The notes below the pieces were generated by a model that saw only the letters and a list, made by a program, of their open reading frames with translations, was not told where the DNA came from and made no database searches. The position numbers and the translations under genes were made by a program. This document shows, one piece after another, positions 17,348-26,537 of a stretch of DNA of 64,000 nt. Positions within the stretch are counted from its first letter, which is position 1. Each line of letters begins with the position of its first letter. This stretch comes from Thermococcus thioreducens (lineage in GTDB: Archaea; Methanobacteriota_B; Thermococci; Thermococcales; Thermococcaceae), in contig NZ_CP015105.1 of assembly GCF_002214545.1 (NCBI RefSeq), forward strand, positions 1,612,001 through 1,676,000, written 5' to 3'.

Positions 17348-18505
17348 TCAGGGACGCGAGGAGCCCATTCCAGGGGTTCTCTGGGCGCTCTCCCTGATGC
17401 TCCGCCTCCCGTTCTGATAGGCCTCCCTTATCATCGCCTTAATCTGGTTCATGAGCTGCCTCGCCTGCTCGTACTGGCCGTTTTGAATTGCAACCCTGAG
17501 CTGCTCCATGAGGGAGTTTATCTCGGTAACGTTGATGCCCGCCCTTTCCATCACCGATACCTGCGCCTGGAGCTTGGCCATTTCCCTTTCAAGGGCGATC
17601 TTCTCGCTGTTCTTCATGGCGATCCTCATCTCACTGTTCGCGACTTTGAGGCTGAACTGCGTCTTTACCTGGAGTTCAAGCATGAGCTGGTACGCGTAGG
17701 TGCAGTTGCCCGCCTGGAGGGCCTGGTTGGCCTTCTCCATCGTCATTTCCATGACCCTGACCTGCTGCATGAGCTGGGTGGAGTTGGTTTCGTTGGCTAT
17801 TTCCTCTATCGCTCTGACCCTCTCCCTAACCTGAACCATCAGCTGAAGAACCGTCTCCTTGGTGATGTTAACCTGAACCTCCTCGGCGGTGCAGTTGCAC
17901 TCGCGGAGCTGCTCCTTAACGTGCTCCATGACCCTCTCTGATGCCGGTGTCCCGACCATAGTGGCCGTTTTCACCTGGAACCTCCCCATGACCCCCGTGA
18001 CGTTGGTGCTCTTGTTAACGTAGACAATCACTGCCCCGTTCTGAACCGCGATCTGAAGGGCGTTCCTTATAGCCAGGCTGTCGTTTCCAGCAACGATAAC
18101 ACTCCCGCTGAACTGGAGCCGGAACTTTATCCTCGCCTGTTCCATTACAATGAAGTTTGTTTCGTATCTGTTCTGGCCGCCCCAGCGCTCAACGGTTATG
18201 CCGAGCTCTTCAAGGTCAGCCACATACTGCTCAACCACAGCATCTGGTCCCCCGATTATGATGACCTCGTCCGGAGCGTAGCTCATAATCTCCGCCGTAA
18301 CGTTAGGATCATAAACACCCCAGGTAGTGGTAACCACCACGGCCCCAGTAACGTTCGCCAGGTACTCGGCAACTGCTTTATCTGCCGCGTTGTCACTCAC
18401 TAAGATCACCGTCACACTCGTGCTCGCACTTACATTGCTGAACGTTACTGACGTCGCTACCATCAGCAACCCGAGGAGGATTGCCAGCACTTTCTCCCCC
18501 ATCAT
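17348..18505 (-). CDS. Secreted CWB2 (cell wall-binding repeat 2) protein with coiled-coil tail
   Basis: After a signal peptide (MMGEKVLAILLGLLMVATSV and on to about residue 28) residues 30-175 form a CWB2-type domain: APDEVIIIGGPDAVVEQYV and the motif ERWGGQNRYETN. Residues 190-385 are helical and rich in Met, Gln and Glu (several ...MEKANQAL..., MQQVRVMEMTM stretches), fitting a coiled coil. About ten NxT/S sequons suggest glycosylation outside the cell. It probably sits in or on the S-layer. The minus-strand TATA box GCTTAAATATTGC lies near 18543-18555. Confidence 0.75.
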   Translation of the reverse strand: MMGEKVLAILLGLLMVATSVTFSNVSASTSVTVILVSDNAADKAVAEYLANVTGAVVVTTTWGVYDPNVTAEIMSYAPDEVIIIGGPDAVVEQYVADLEELGITVERWGGQNRYETNFIVMEQARIKFRLQFSGSVIVAGNDSLAIRNALQIAVQNGAVIVYVNKSTNVTGVMGRFQVKTATMVGTPASERVMEHVKEQLRECNCTAEEVQVNITKETVLQLMVQVRERVRAIEEIANETNSTQLMQQVRVMEMTMEKANQALQAGNCTYAYQLMLELQVKTQFSLKVANSEMRIAMKNSEKIALEREMAKLQAQVSVMERAGINVTEINSLMEQLRVAIQNGQYEQARQLMNQIKAMIREAYQNGRRSIRESAQRTPGMGSSRP

Positions 18506-18542
18506 TAGCCCTCACCTCGGATATCTTTATGAAAAAAGCAAT

Positions 18543-18734
18543 ATTTAAGCTTTTTTCACGAAATCGTCTACTTACATTGTCGATTGTTTAGAAAAAAGCC
18601 CTGGGAGGAGACTTTTCATCTTTAACTGTTAAAGAAGGTTTTACAACGTTTAACTGCGTTTAATCTCCGCTAAATCAGGAATAATAGTCCCACAAAGGAT
18701 CAATGACACTTGGATTGAAAAACAAGCGTTAGCA
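18543..18734 (-). promoter_or_regulatory. Promoter of the CWB2 gene and otherwise empty spacer
   Basis: GCTTAAATATTGC (about 18543-18555, minus strand) is a good TATA box for the CWB2 gene. The remaining AT-rich 180 bases up to the cyclase gene contain short tandem AACnGTTTAAC-like words around 18620-18660 but no gene, tRNA or guide RNA that I can support. Confidence 0.45.
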
Positions 18735-19304
18735 TCACTCCACAAAGGCCACAGCCCTCACGGGACTCCCGGAACCACCTTCGATCTTAAGTGGGAATGC
18801 CATGAATGTGAACTCCCTGCCCACGAGAAGTTCCAGGTTGGCCAGGTTCTCGAACACGGGCACCTCCGCGCTTAGGAGTATTCTGTGAACGGCGTCGTCG
18901 CCGATGCTCATCGCGTCGGTTCCGACGGCTTTTGCCCCCTCGGCCACCAGGAACAGCGCAACCTCCGGCGAGAGCTCCCTCCCTCCAGTTAAGAACAGCA
19001 CCACCCTGTCAAAATATCCTTCATCTGGAATCTCGTCGAGCTTTACCGGCCCGTCCCCGGCGCGAACGTCCAGGACAAGGCCGCGGCCGATGAACTTCTC
19101 AAGAGGCATCTCATCAACGGTCTTCCCACCGGGAATGAAGTGCGCAGGGGCGTCAACGTGGGTTCCGGTGTGCTCACCGAGCTTAAGGGCGTTCATGTAG
19201 TAGCCATCCCTATCGATAACCGCCCAGAGCCTAACGCTCACCGGGGGGTCATCGGGATATACCGGGGTCTCATCTGAGAGAGGCACCGAGAGGTCAACTA
19301 TCAT
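18735..19304 (-). CDS. Cyclase family protein (kynurenine formamidase-like)
   Basis: The metal-binding signature HTGTHVDAPAHF is at about residues 45-56 and GTDAMSIGDD near 130, with MIVDLSVPLSDETPVYPDDP at the start. The family (PF04199) holds metal-dependent hydrolases such as arylformamidase; many archaeal members are uncharacterised. ATG 19304 is preferred because the family begins at MIVDLS. It is divergent from the SAH hydrolase gene. Confidence 0.85.
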   Translation of the reverse strand: MIVDLSVPLSDETPVYPDDPPVSVRLWAVIDRDGYYMNALKLGEHTGTHVDAPAHFIPGGKTVDEMPLEKFIGRGLVLDVRAGDGPVKLDEIPDEGYFDRVVLFLTGGRELSPEVALFLVAEGAKAVGTDAMSIGDDAVHRILLSAEVPVFENLANLELLVGREFTFMAFPLKIEGGSGSPVRAVAFVE

Positions 19305-19361
19305 GGGAACACCAAAAGGTGTATCCATATCAGCCTAAAAACCTTTCCGGAATAGGATGAA

Positions 19362-19374
19362 GCACTTTAAATAT
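19362..19374 (+). promoter_or_regulatory. TATA box for the SAH hydrolase gene
   Basis: CACTTTAAATATG is a strong TATA element and would start transcription near 19393, giving a leader of about 45 bases. The leader contains a small GGGGTGCCCC hairpin at about 19414-19423 whose role, if any, is unknown. Confidence 0.5.
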
Positions 19375-19439
19375 GAAATCAAATACACAAAAATGGTAGC
19401 CCAAGTGTTTTAAGGGGTGCCCCAAAGTTTTCACCGGTG

Positions 19440-20711
19440 ATGAAAGTGGAGTGCACGAAGGATTACTGCATTAAGAACCTCAATCTTGCTCCGGAAGGCG
19501 AGAGAAAAATAGACTGGGTCTCCCGGTTTATGCCGGTTCTTCAGGCGATAAGGAAGGAGTTTGAGGAGAAGAAACCCTTCAAGGGAGTCAGAATCGCGAC
19601 AACGCTGCACCTTGAGATGAAAACGGCTTTCCTGCTCCTTACTCTGAAGGCAGGGGGGGCAGAGGTTTCCGCCGCCGCGAGCAACCCCCTCTCAACCCAG
19701 GACGACGTCGTCGCGGCACTGGCAAAGGCAGGCGTCAAGGTCTATGCCATTAGAGGAGAGGATCGGGAGCAGTACTACGAGTTCATGCACAAAGCTCTGG
19801 ACATAGAGCCCAACATAATCATAGACGACGGGGCCGACATGATAAGCACCCTGATGAGGGAGAGGCAGGAGCTCGTTGATAACGTATGGGGCGCGAGCGA
19901 GGAAACCACCACAGGAGTGATAAGGCTCCGTGCGATGGAGAATGACGGCGTTCTGAAGTTCCCCATTATAGCCGTGAACGACAGCTATACCAAGTACCTC
20001 TTTGACAACCGCTACGGCACCGGCCAGTCAACGTGGGACGGAATCCTTAGGACGACGAACCTCCTCATAGCGGGCAAGAACGTCGTCGTTGTCGGCTACG
20101 GCTGGTGCGGAAGGGGCATAGCGATGAGGGCTAAAGGCCTCGGGGCTACCGTCATAGTCGTCGAGGTTGACCCGATTAGAGCGTTAGAGGCGAGGATGGA
20201 CGGCTTCCTCGTCATGGACATGAAGGAAGCCGCCAAGGTCGGAGACATCTTCGTCACCTCGACGGGCGACATCAAGTGCATCCGGGGAGAGCACTTCAGG
20301 GTCATGAAGGACGGTGTAATCCTCGCCAACGCCGGCCACTTCGACGTTGAGATATGGAAGCCGGACCTTGAGGCACTTGCAGTTGAAATAAACCAGCCCA
20401 GGCCGAACATAACCGAGTACAAGCTCAAAGATGGAAGGAGGCTCTATCTCCTCGCGGAGGGCAGGCTTGTAAATCTCGCCGCGGCAGACGGGCACCCAGC
20501 GGAAATAATGGATATGAGCTTCGCTCTGCAGGCGAAGGCGGCCGAATACATACTGAACAACCACGAGAGGCTTGAGCCAAAGGTCTACGTCCTTCCAAGG
20601 GAGATAGACGAGATGGTGGCAAGGATCAAGCTGAACGCCATGGGAATAAAAATCGAGGAGCTCACGGAGGAGCAGAGGAAATACCTGGAGAGCTGGGAGC
20701 ACGGGACTTAA
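19440..20711 (+). CDS. ahcY: Adenosylhomocysteinase (SAH hydrolase)
   Basis: The enzyme splits S-adenosylhomocysteine, the product of all SAM methylations, into adenosine and homocysteine. Visible are the substrate-site motifs [13 protein letters not shown] and [14 protein letters not shown], the NAD-binding loop [14 protein letters not shown] and the C-terminal [24 protein letters not shown]. The length of 423 residues is normal for archaea. ATG 19440 follows GTG 19437 directly; the ATG is preferred. It is followed after 30 bases by the TrmO gene. Confidence 0.95.
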   Translation: MKVECTKDYCIKNLNLAPEGERKIDWVSRFMPVLQAIRKEFEEKKPFKGVRIATTLHLEMKTAFLLLTLKAGGAEVSAAASNPLSTQDDVVAALAKAGVKVYAIRGEDREQYYEFMHKALDIEPNIIIDDGADMISTLMRERQELVDNVWGASEETTTGVIRLRAMENDGVLKFPIIAVNDSYTKYLFDNRYGTGQSTWDGILRTTNLLIAGKNVVVVGYGWCGRGIAMRAKGLGATVIVVEVDPIRALEARMDGFLVMDMKEAAKVGDIFVTSTGDIKCIRGEHFRVMKDGVILANAGHFDVEIWKPDLEALAVEINQPRPNITEYKLKDGRRLYLLAEGRLVNLAAADGHPAEIMDMSFALQAKAAEYILNNHERLEPKVYVLPREIDEMVARIKLNAMGIKIEELTEEQRKYLESWEHGT

Positions 20712-20740
20712 GCCCCTCCTTTTCTTTTCGGGTGATGATT

Positions 20741-21394
20741 ATGGACTTCGAACCCTTCAAACTCGTTCCCGTCGGCTACGTGAGGAAGAACGGGGAGACC
20801 CTCATCGAAATTGCCCCGGAGTTCAGAGAAGCCCTCGATGGCCTCCACGAGGGCGACTGGATAAAGCTGATCCTATGGTTCCACGCCAGCGACACCCCGG
20901 AAAGGAGGAACGTCCTGAAGGTTCACCCCTACAACAACCCGGAAAATCCGCTCAGAGGAGTTTTTGCCACGCGCTCACCGGTCAGGCCAAACCCTCTGGC
21001 GATTTACGCGGTGAGAATAAACCGCATCGAGGAGAACAGGCTCTACATCGACTGGATAGACGCGATGGAGGGGACGCCTGTCCTTGACATCAAGATTCTC
21101 GTGGAGAGGCTTGACTGCCCGGGAGAGACTCCTGTTCCGGAGGAGGAGCTTGATATACCCTCATCGAGGCAGATAGGAGAGGTCAACCTGATACCCCGGA
21201 AGAGCGAGCACCTCGACGAGCTGGAGGAGGTCTCGCCCGAGGAGTACGAGGCGCTGGTCCTTGAGCTGGGGCCAAAGACATCCGTGCTTACGGCGAAAGA
21301 GCTGGTGGAACTCATCGAGGCGCTGATGGAGATATATGGGAATCTGCCGGTTGAGATAAAGGATCGGCTGAGGTGGCACCGCGATCCAAGGTGA
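20741..21394 (+). CDS. TrmO/TsaA-like tRNA methyltransferase
   Basis: Residues 1-145 form the TsaA (UPF0066) domain: LVPVGYVRKNG, GLHEGDWIKLILWFH, GVFATRSPVRPNPLAIYAVR and DAMEGTPVLDIK. The bacterial enzyme makes N6-methyl-t6A37 in tRNA with SAM. Residues 150-217 are an acidic tail not found in all members. ATG 20741 is preferred because GGGTGATG lies just before it. Its position after SAH hydrolase suits a SAM-dependent methyltransferase. Confidence 0.85.
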   Translation: MDFEPFKLVPVGYVRKNGETLIEIAPEFREALDGLHEGDWIKLILWFHASDTPERRNVLKVHPYNNPENPLRGVFATRSPVRPNPLAIYAVRINRIEENRLYIDWIDAMEGTPVLDIKILVERLDCPGETPVPEEELDIPSSRQIGEVNLIPRKSEHLDELEEVSPEEYEALVLELGPKTSVLTAKELVELIEALMEIYGNLPVEIKDRLRWHRDPR

Positions 21395-21397
21395 GGC

Positions 21398-21961
21398 CTA
21401 CCGTTCCTCTTTTCTCCCTTCAGCCAGCTCCTCAACAATCTCCCGGAAGTGCCCGTAGAACTCGCTCTTCCGGAGGGAATCCACGGCCTTCCAGAACTCG
21501 CCGAGATTGGAAAAGCCGGCCCTTTCGTATTCGAGCGCCTGAATCAGCATCTCCAGCCTGTCGGCGAACTTCACGAGCCTGCCCTCCAAGCTAAGCCCCT
21601 CCTCGTACTCCCTCCACAGCCTGAAGTACTCCCTCGGAGTCGATGTTTTGATGAAGAGCTCCATCACGGCCTTCTTCTCGGCCTTGCCCTTGTCGAGGTA
21701 GTACTGCGCCGTCAGGGGTATGTCTGTGACCCTCGCCTCCGCCAGGTCGTGGAGAAGGGCTATCTTGAGGGCCCGCTCAACGTCTATCTCAACGCCATTA
21801 GCCTTCAGCTCGTCGGCCAGAAAGAGGGTTATCAACGCCACTCGGTAGCTGTGGTCTGCTATGCTCTCGGGGTTAGAAACACCCCGCAGGAGCCAGCCAG
21901 TCCTGGGAAGCCTCTTCAGGTTTCCGGCTTCCAGGAAAAGGTCAAGAAGGGACATTTTCAC
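21398..21961 (-). CDS. HD domain phosphohydrolase, 5'-deoxynucleotidase YfbR-like
   Basis: The HD signature is complete: ESIADHSYRVALI gives the first His, ALLHDLAEARVTDIP the HD pair and VKFADRLEML the last Asp. The 187-residue size and the NLKRLPRTGWLLRGVSNPES start match archaeal YfbR/COG1896 proteins, which remove phosphate from (deoxy)nucleoside monophosphates. It overlaps the small gene upstream by four bases. Confidence 0.87.
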   Translation of the reverse strand: MKMSLLDLFLEAGNLKRLPRTGWLLRGVSNPESIADHSYRVALITLFLADELKANGVEIDVERALKIALLHDLAEARVTDIPLTAQYYLDKGKAEKKAVMELFIKTSTPREYFRLWREYEEGLSLEGRLVKFADRLEMLIQALEYERAGFSNLGEFWKAVDSLRKSEFYGHFREIVEELAEGRKEER

Positions 21962-22272
21962 TCCTCCGTCGTGTAGAGAGTTCTTTCAGTTTCAATGGCG
22001 CTGGCCATTATGCAGTCGCCGAGAAAGCGGCCGTAGACCTTCACCCACTCGCCCTTTCCGAGGCACGGACTTCCAGAGAACTCCACCCTGAGCCCGGAAA
22101 CTTTAAAGGTGGTTCTGTATCCAGGCAACTCCATGGGGAGGAACTCCACCAGGGGTTTGTCCTCGATGGTGCCCTCGATGACGACGTTCTTACCGCGAAA
22201 ACCGCCGGAATTCAGCTCATCAACCGTAACGATGTAATAGTAATGATGACCCAGTTTGACCCGCTTGGGCAT
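21958..22272 (-). CDS. Small hypothetical protein, probable OB fold
   Basis: The 104-residue product (MPKRVKLGHHYYYIVTVDEL...) alternates strands in an OB-like way: KNVVIEGTIEDKPLVEF, YRTTFKVSGLRVEFS and GEWVKVYGRFLGDCIMAS. I know no function. AGGTGATG lies upstream; ATG 22272 gives the better spacing, ATG 22278 is also possible. It is divergent from the GTPase gene and coupled to the HD hydrolase by an ATGA overlap. Confidence 0.7.
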   Translation of the reverse strand: MPKRVKLGHHYYYIVTVDELNSGGFRGKNVVIEGTIEDKPLVEFLPMELPGYRTTFKVSGLRVEFSGSPCLGKGEWVKVYGRFLGDCIMASAIETERTLYTTEE

Positions 22273-22321
22273 GCTCATCACCTTTATAGGCCAGCCTTGT
22301 AAATATCTGTGGGGTGAGGGT

Positions 22322-22879
22322 ATGATAAAGGTTGCGATTATCGGTGCCGAGAACGTCGGCAAGTCAACGCTCATGAACGCCCTCATAGGAGGTAAAATAT
22401 CGGAGGTGGAGGACCTCCCCGGGACGACCAAGGGGACGATACGGAGACGCTTCGGAAAGCTCAAGATACCGAAGAGCATGAAGAACCCCCTCGGAGGAGC
22501 CGACGAGTTCGTCCTCATAGACACCGCCGGACTCTTTGACCCCCAGAAGGAGCTGAGGGGCAAAGTTCTGAGCGAGGAGAAGTTCAGGGAGATAATCAAC
22601 GAGATAGTCTCGTCTGACATAATCATCCACATGGTCGATGCCACGGTCGGCCTGCACAGGGGCATGGAGAAGCTTCACCACATGCTCAAGTTCCGCTACG
22701 AGAAGCCGATAATCGTTGTCATCAACAAGATAGATCTCGTTCCACAGGAGAAGGTGGAGGAGATAAGGCAGATAATAAAGAAGCGCCTTGAGCAGGATGC
22801 AATACCCCTGTCACTGGTCACCTACGAGGGGTTCAACGAGCTAATCAGGAGGCTGGCGTATTACGCACAGTACGTCTAG
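22322..22879 (+). CDS. Small Era/Der-like GTPase
   Basis: All G motifs are visible: G1 GAENVGKST, G2 around PGTTKGT, G3 DTAGLF and G4 NKID. The 185 residues comprise the G domain only, with an insertion DPQKELRGKVLSEEKFREI after switch II. It belongs to the TrmE/Era superfamily; the archaeal role is unknown. GGGTGAGGGT precedes the ATG at 22322. The four last bases overlap the convergent YjbQ gene. Confidence 0.87.
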   Translation: MIKVAIIGAENVGKSTLMNALIGGKISEVEDLPGTTKGTIRRRFGKLKIPKSMKNPLGGADEFVLIDTAGLFDPQKELRGKVLSEEKFREIINEIVSSDIIIHMVDATVGLHRGMEKLHHMLKFRYEKPIIVVINKIDLVPQEKVEEIRQIIKKRLEQDAIPLSLVTYEGFNELIRRLAYYAQYV

Positions 22880-23280
22880 CACCTGCAGATTTTCACCAGA
22901 ACCTTTCGGTGTCTCGGGCCGTCCAGCTCAATGAACAGGATTCTCTGCCAGGTTCCGAGGAGCAGTTCGCCGTTATCTATCGGGACGACGACCTCTGGAT
23001 TCAGAAAGAGGGTCGCCCTCAGGTGTGAGTGGGCGTTGCTGTCTATGCGGTCGTGGGAATATCCTGCCCCTCTAGGAACGAGCTCTTTCATCTTTGCCTT
23101 AATGTCCTCAAGCAATCCACTTTCGTTTTCGTTTATTACCAGTCCCGTCGTGGTGTGGGTGGTGAAGACAACGGCTATACCAGAGGTCACGTCGCTCTTC
23201 CACACGAGGTGCTGAATCTCGTCGGTTATGTCAACCACCTGGAACTTCTTCTCCGTGGGAACCTTAACCTCAAACAGCAT
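22876..23280 (-). CDS. YjbQ family protein (UPF0047)
   Basis: The 134 residues contain the family marks: VVFTTHTTTGLVINENESGLLEDI, GYSHDRIDSNAHSHLRATL and LLLGTWQRILFIELDGPR, with the conserved histidines that bind metal. Bacterial members have weak thiamine phosphate synthase activity; the physiological role in archaea is open. The ATG at 23280 overlaps the stop of the next gene upstream (ATGA). Confidence 0.9.
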   Translation of the reverse strand: MLFEVKVPTEKKFQVVDITDEIQHLVWKSDVTSGIAVVFTTHTTTGLVINENESGLLEDIKAKMKELVPRGAGYSHDRIDSNAHSHLRATLFLNPEVVVPIDNGELLLGTWQRILFIELDGPRHRKVLVKICRC

Positions 23281-23573
23281 CAGCCCCACCGGGCGAGGTT
23301 TTTCTTGAGCTCCAGGAGAAGCTTATCCGGGGAATCCAGGGGGCCAGAAACAGCCGCCCTGAGGAGAACGGCGGTTTCATACGCATCTATAAGATCCTTC
23401 CGGCCCCCTTCCACGACCTCCGAGCGGAGGGTTCTGTATATCTCCTCAACAGCGTCTCTGAATAGCACCTCGTCGGAGTACAGTTCCTTGTTCGTCAGGA
23501 GAATTGTTATGAGGTAGCTGACGAAATCAACCCTGTCCTCTTTTCTGCCTATCAGTGCCTTGAGCCGTTCCAT
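23280..23573 (-). CDS. Hypothetical small helical protein
   Basis: This 97-residue protein (MERLKALIGRKEDRVDFVSYL...) is predicted all-helical, with a conserved-looking RTLRSEVVEGGRKDLIDAYETAVLLRAA segment. I do not recognise it. It overlaps the repeat protein upstream by 22 bases and YjbQ downstream by one base, so the three are probably one operon. Confidence 0.65.
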   Translation of the reverse strand: MERLKALIGRKEDRVDFVSYLITILLTNKELYSDEVLFRDAVEEIYRTLRSEVVEGGRKDLIDAYETAVLLRAAVSGPLDSPDKLLLELKKNLARWG

Positions 23574-24835
23574 GACCTAACCCTCCCCGGAAGCTCTTGC
23601 TCCAGAGCCTTAATGAGTATCTCCGAGATGAGAATCGAGGAGAACCTCGGGTTTCTGACCTCAAGCGCGGCATCTATTGCCTTCTCAACATCCCCCCTCT
23701 TAACGAGGTGGTGGGCGACATCGGCCATTATTATCGAACGTAACCGCTCGTCCCGAATCAGGTTTCCTATCTTCACTGCACCTTCCAGCTCGCCCTTGAT
23801 AACGTAGTAGCGAGCTATCTTGGCCCACACCTCCTCACTGGTTGTGCCGTTCCCTATCGCCTTTACAATGGCCAAGCTACCCCTCTCGGGCTTTTCAAGG
23901 ATTCTGTTCATCACGGCCTTTCCTGCAAGGGCTACCTCCTCCTCGTTCATGGCGGAGATGAAGTTCGGGAGAACGTCATGGTCCCTCTCAAGGAGCTCCA
24001 GGGCCATCTCGACCAGTATGGCTTCCCTGTTGTCGAGGCCCCTGATAAGGTCGAGGGCAGGAGTGCCTTCACCGCTGAGGGCGAAAACAAAGGCAAGCTC
24101 TACCGTGAAGTCATCCCCGAACTTCTCTATGAGGTCGTTGGCCACGGCCTCCAGCGTGTCTATATAGTGCCCGAGAACCTCCTTTTCCTTCAGGTAGAAG
24201 GCAACTTCCTTGAAGGCCTGCCTGGCCCAGTCTTTGACGCCTATTTCCCTGAGGAGAGAGATAGCGTTCTCGTAGCTTTCGAGGAAAAGATAGGCCTTTA
24301 TGAGCTCCAGCATTGCCTTGGAGCGGTGGGGTTCGGAATCTATGTAATCCACAATGAGCTTGCTCTTTCTGAGCCGGTAGGCCACCTTCAGACGTTCTTT
24401 TTCTATCATGCGCGTGTTGGTGCGGAGGATTTCGAGGAGCATCTCGTTTCTAACCCTGCGGTTTTCTATCTCCATGGCATAGGTTATGGCCTCGTTCACC
24501 TCCCCAAGGGCCAGCATGTAGGCCGCGGCGCTCTGCATGAGCATGTCCCTCTGGGGCGCCGGGAGCATTTTGGAATCCTCTAGAACCCTCAGGTATATCC
24601 TTTTGGCCGACTTAAGCCCCGCTTTCCCCATAGAGTAGCCAACGGACAGCAGGGCGCGGAACATCGCCACTGGATCGTCTATCTCCTTGGCGGTCTCAAC
24701 GGCACGTAGAAAAGCGGTTCTGTACAGGTTGTTCTTGGCTTTGGCTAATCTCTCACCGATTTTAGCATACGTTGCAGATTTTATATAGGGGTCTGGAATT
24801 ACCTCAACAGATGCCAGCACTTCTTTGGCAATCAT
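23552..24835 (-). CDS. Alpha-helical (TPR/HEAT-like) repeat protein
   Basis: The 427 residues consist of about twelve degenerate helix-turn-helix repeats of 30-35 residues (for example RAVETAKEIDDPVAMFRALLSV, YAMEIENRRVRNEMLLEI, AALEVRNPRFSSILISEIL). Such solenoids bind proteins. No catalytic motif is seen. ATG 24835 (MIAKEVLAS) is preferred because GGGGGATAT lies seven bases before it and the extra 15 residues of the longer frame do not fit the repeat pattern. Confidence 0.65.
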   Translation of the reverse strand: MIAKEVLASVEVIPDPYIKSATYAKIGERLAKAKNNLYRTAFLRAVETAKEIDDPVAMFRALLSVGYSMGKAGLKSAKRIYLRVLEDSKMLPAPQRDMLMQSAAAYMLALGEVNEAITYAMEIENRRVRNEMLLEILRTNTRMIEKERLKVAYRLRKSKLIVDYIDSEPHRSKAMLELIKAYLFLESYENAISLLREIGVKDWARQAFKEVAFYLKEKEVLGHYIDTLEAVANDLIEKFGDDFTVELAFVFALSGEGTPALDLIRGLDNREAILVEMALELLERDHDVLPNFISAMNEEEVALAGKAVMNRILEKPERGSLAIVKAIGNGTTSEEVWAKIARYYVIKGELEGAVKIGNLIRDERLRSIIMADVAHHLVKRGDVEKAIDAALEVRNPRFSSILISEILIKALEQELPGRVRSWNGSRH

Positions 24836-24955
24836 ACGACATATCCCCCGCATGATTGTAGATTTTACCCAAACTATCATTTAACATATTACGCGCTTCT
24901 TCTTATTAATCTAACCCTCGGAATGTTTTTAAGAACCGGCGTGGAGTGAACGACT

Positions 24956-26056
24956 ATGTACGCCGCGATATTTGGAAAAAATCCCCGCCTGAGTGAGGCA
25001 GAGTTTCACGCGTTCACGAAAAGGTTTAACCTAAAGGTGAATATTATCGAGGCAGACCGTGACTGGATGGTATTTGACTCAAGCTCAAAGATCGAGAGGT
25101 ACTTCCACTGGCTCGGTGGCTCTCTCAAGTTGGTGAAGATCCTTGGTGAAGGCGAAGATGCCATAAAAGACCTGGAATACGCGAAGCTCTTCACCGTGAG
25201 CCTCTACGGCAGGAACGACTGGAAGCTCTGGAGGAAGCTGGGGAGCGCGGTAAAGAGGGAGTTCAGAGTGGAAGGCCCCTCAAAGTTCTTCAAGCCGGCT
25301 AAAGTTTACGCGATGCCAGCAGAGCTAATCCTGAAAGGCTTCCCCGAAGTTAAGGACTTCGTATTCCTCTTTAGGGAAGACGGAAGCTTTCTCGTAGGCG
25401 AGACAGTAAAGGTCACCGACCCGTTTGAGCTGAAGAAGCTCGACGTTGAGAGGCCCATCCAGAGACCGATACTCTCAATCCCTCCCAGGCTCGCGAGGAT
25501 AATGGTGAACCTGACGGAGGTGAGGAAGGGCGCCTTCCTCGACCCATTCTGCGGCATAGGGACAATCGTCCAGGAGTTCGTCCTGCAAGGGTTAAACGCC
25601 TATGGAAGCGACCGCGACCCGGAGAGAATAAGCGAAGCCAAGAAGAACCTTGCATGGCTCAGAAAGGAGTTCCGGATCAAAAACTCGGCACACCTTGAGG
25701 TCTGCGACGCGAGGAAGCTGAGGCGGTGCTTCCGCCAGCGGTTCGACGCGGTAGTCACCGAGCCATACCTCGGGAAGCCCCTCAAAAGGAACCCGGGCAG
25801 GGGGGAGGCGATAAAGCTCGCCAACGAGCTGGACAGGTTCTATTATTCCGTCTTCGAGAGCTTCGGAGATGTTCTCAAGAGAAACGGGAGGGTGGTCTTC
25901 GTCTTCCCTGCCTACAGGCTGAGCGGAGGGGGAATATACAGGAAGGAGAGGAAGTGGCTGACCAAGCTCGGCTTTGAAGTCCTTGGAAAGTACACCGACT
26001 ATGAGGAGAGGCACCGCCTGGTTAGGGACATCCACGTGCTGAGGTACCGGGGCTAA
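24956..26056 (+). CDS. TRM11/Trm-G10-like RNA methyltransferase
   Basis: Residues 1-160 form an N-terminal THUMP-like domain (MYAAIFGKNPRLSEAEFHAF). Residues 165-366 carry a Rossmann methyltransferase: FLDPFCGIGTIVQEF (motif I), YGSDRDPERISEAK (II) and AVVTEPYLGKPL (IV). Trm-G10 enzymes, which methylate G10 of tRNA at N2, usually have DPPYG at motif IV; here it is TEPYLG, which suggests a different base or substrate. A TATA-like GTTTTTAAGAACC is at 24924-24936. Confidence 0.8.
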   Translation: MYAAIFGKNPRLSEAEFHAFTKRFNLKVNIIEADRDWMVFDSSSKIERYFHWLGGSLKLVKILGEGEDAIKDLEYAKLFTVSLYGRNDWKLWRKLGSAVKREFRVEGPSKFFKPAKVYAMPAELILKGFPEVKDFVFLFREDGSFLVGETVKVTDPFELKKLDVERPIQRPILSIPPRLARIMVNLTEVRKGAFLDPFCGIGTIVQEFVLQGLNAYGSDRDPERISEAKKNLAWLRKEFRIKNSAHLEVCDARKLRRCFRQRFDAVVTEPYLGKPLKRNPGRGEAIKLANELDRFYYSVFESFGDVLKRNGRVVFVFPAYRLSGGGIYRKERKWLTKLGFEVLGKYTDYEERHRLVRDIHVLRYRG

Positions 26057-26478
26057 AGGAGCCTCGCGTGCTCCTGCTTTATGCATCTATGTGCCACAAC
26101 TATTAAACCGGCCTCCTTGGCCTTTTTGAACGCCTCCCTGTTGTAGGTGTTGAACTGGAACCAGACGACCTTTGCGCCCTTCTTTACCGCCTGCTCGACG
26201 TAGTCCATCGTGAACTCCGGCCTTATGAAGAGGTCGACTATCTCGACGTCATCAGGGATATCGAGAACACTCGGGTAGCACTTCCTTCCGAGGACTTCGG
26301 AATAGCGGGGGTTGACTGGATAGACCTCATAGCCGTGTTCGAGGAGGTAGCGCATCACGTCGTTTGCGTCGCGTTGGGGCTTCGGTGAAGCGCCCACGAG
26401 GGCGATCTTTCTGTACTTTGTCAAAATCTCCCTAATCTCATCGTCGCTCAGCCTGTCAACGGGCATTATCCTGACCAT
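26053..26478 (-). CDS. CoA-binding domain protein (YccU-like)
   Basis: The 141-residue Rossmann domain shows IALVGASPKPQRDANDVMRYL, YEVYPVNPRYSEVLGRKCYPSV and the C-terminal CIKQEH. This is the CoA_binding_2 family, related to the N-terminal part of succinyl-CoA synthetase alpha; the physiological role is unknown. GGTGATAGC precedes the ATG. The 3' end overlaps the convergent methyltransferase gene by four bases. Confidence 0.88.
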   Translation of the reverse strand: MVRIMPVDRLSDDEIREILTKYRKIALVGASPKPQRDANDVMRYLLEHGYEVYPVNPRYSEVLGRKCYPSVLDIPDDVEIVDLFIRPEFTMDYVEQAVKKGAKVVWFQFNTYNREAFKKAKEAGLIVVAHRCIKQEHARLL

Positions 26479-26537
26479 GCTATCACCGGAAGCGTCTCGA
26501 CCTCAACCTTTAAAGCACTAACCGAAAACTCTCTGCG

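Noticed and set aside
22279-22665. N-terminal extension of the small OB-like protein to 22665
   Set aside because: It is antisense to the GTPase gene and would cross the shared promoter; the ribosome site supports the short start.
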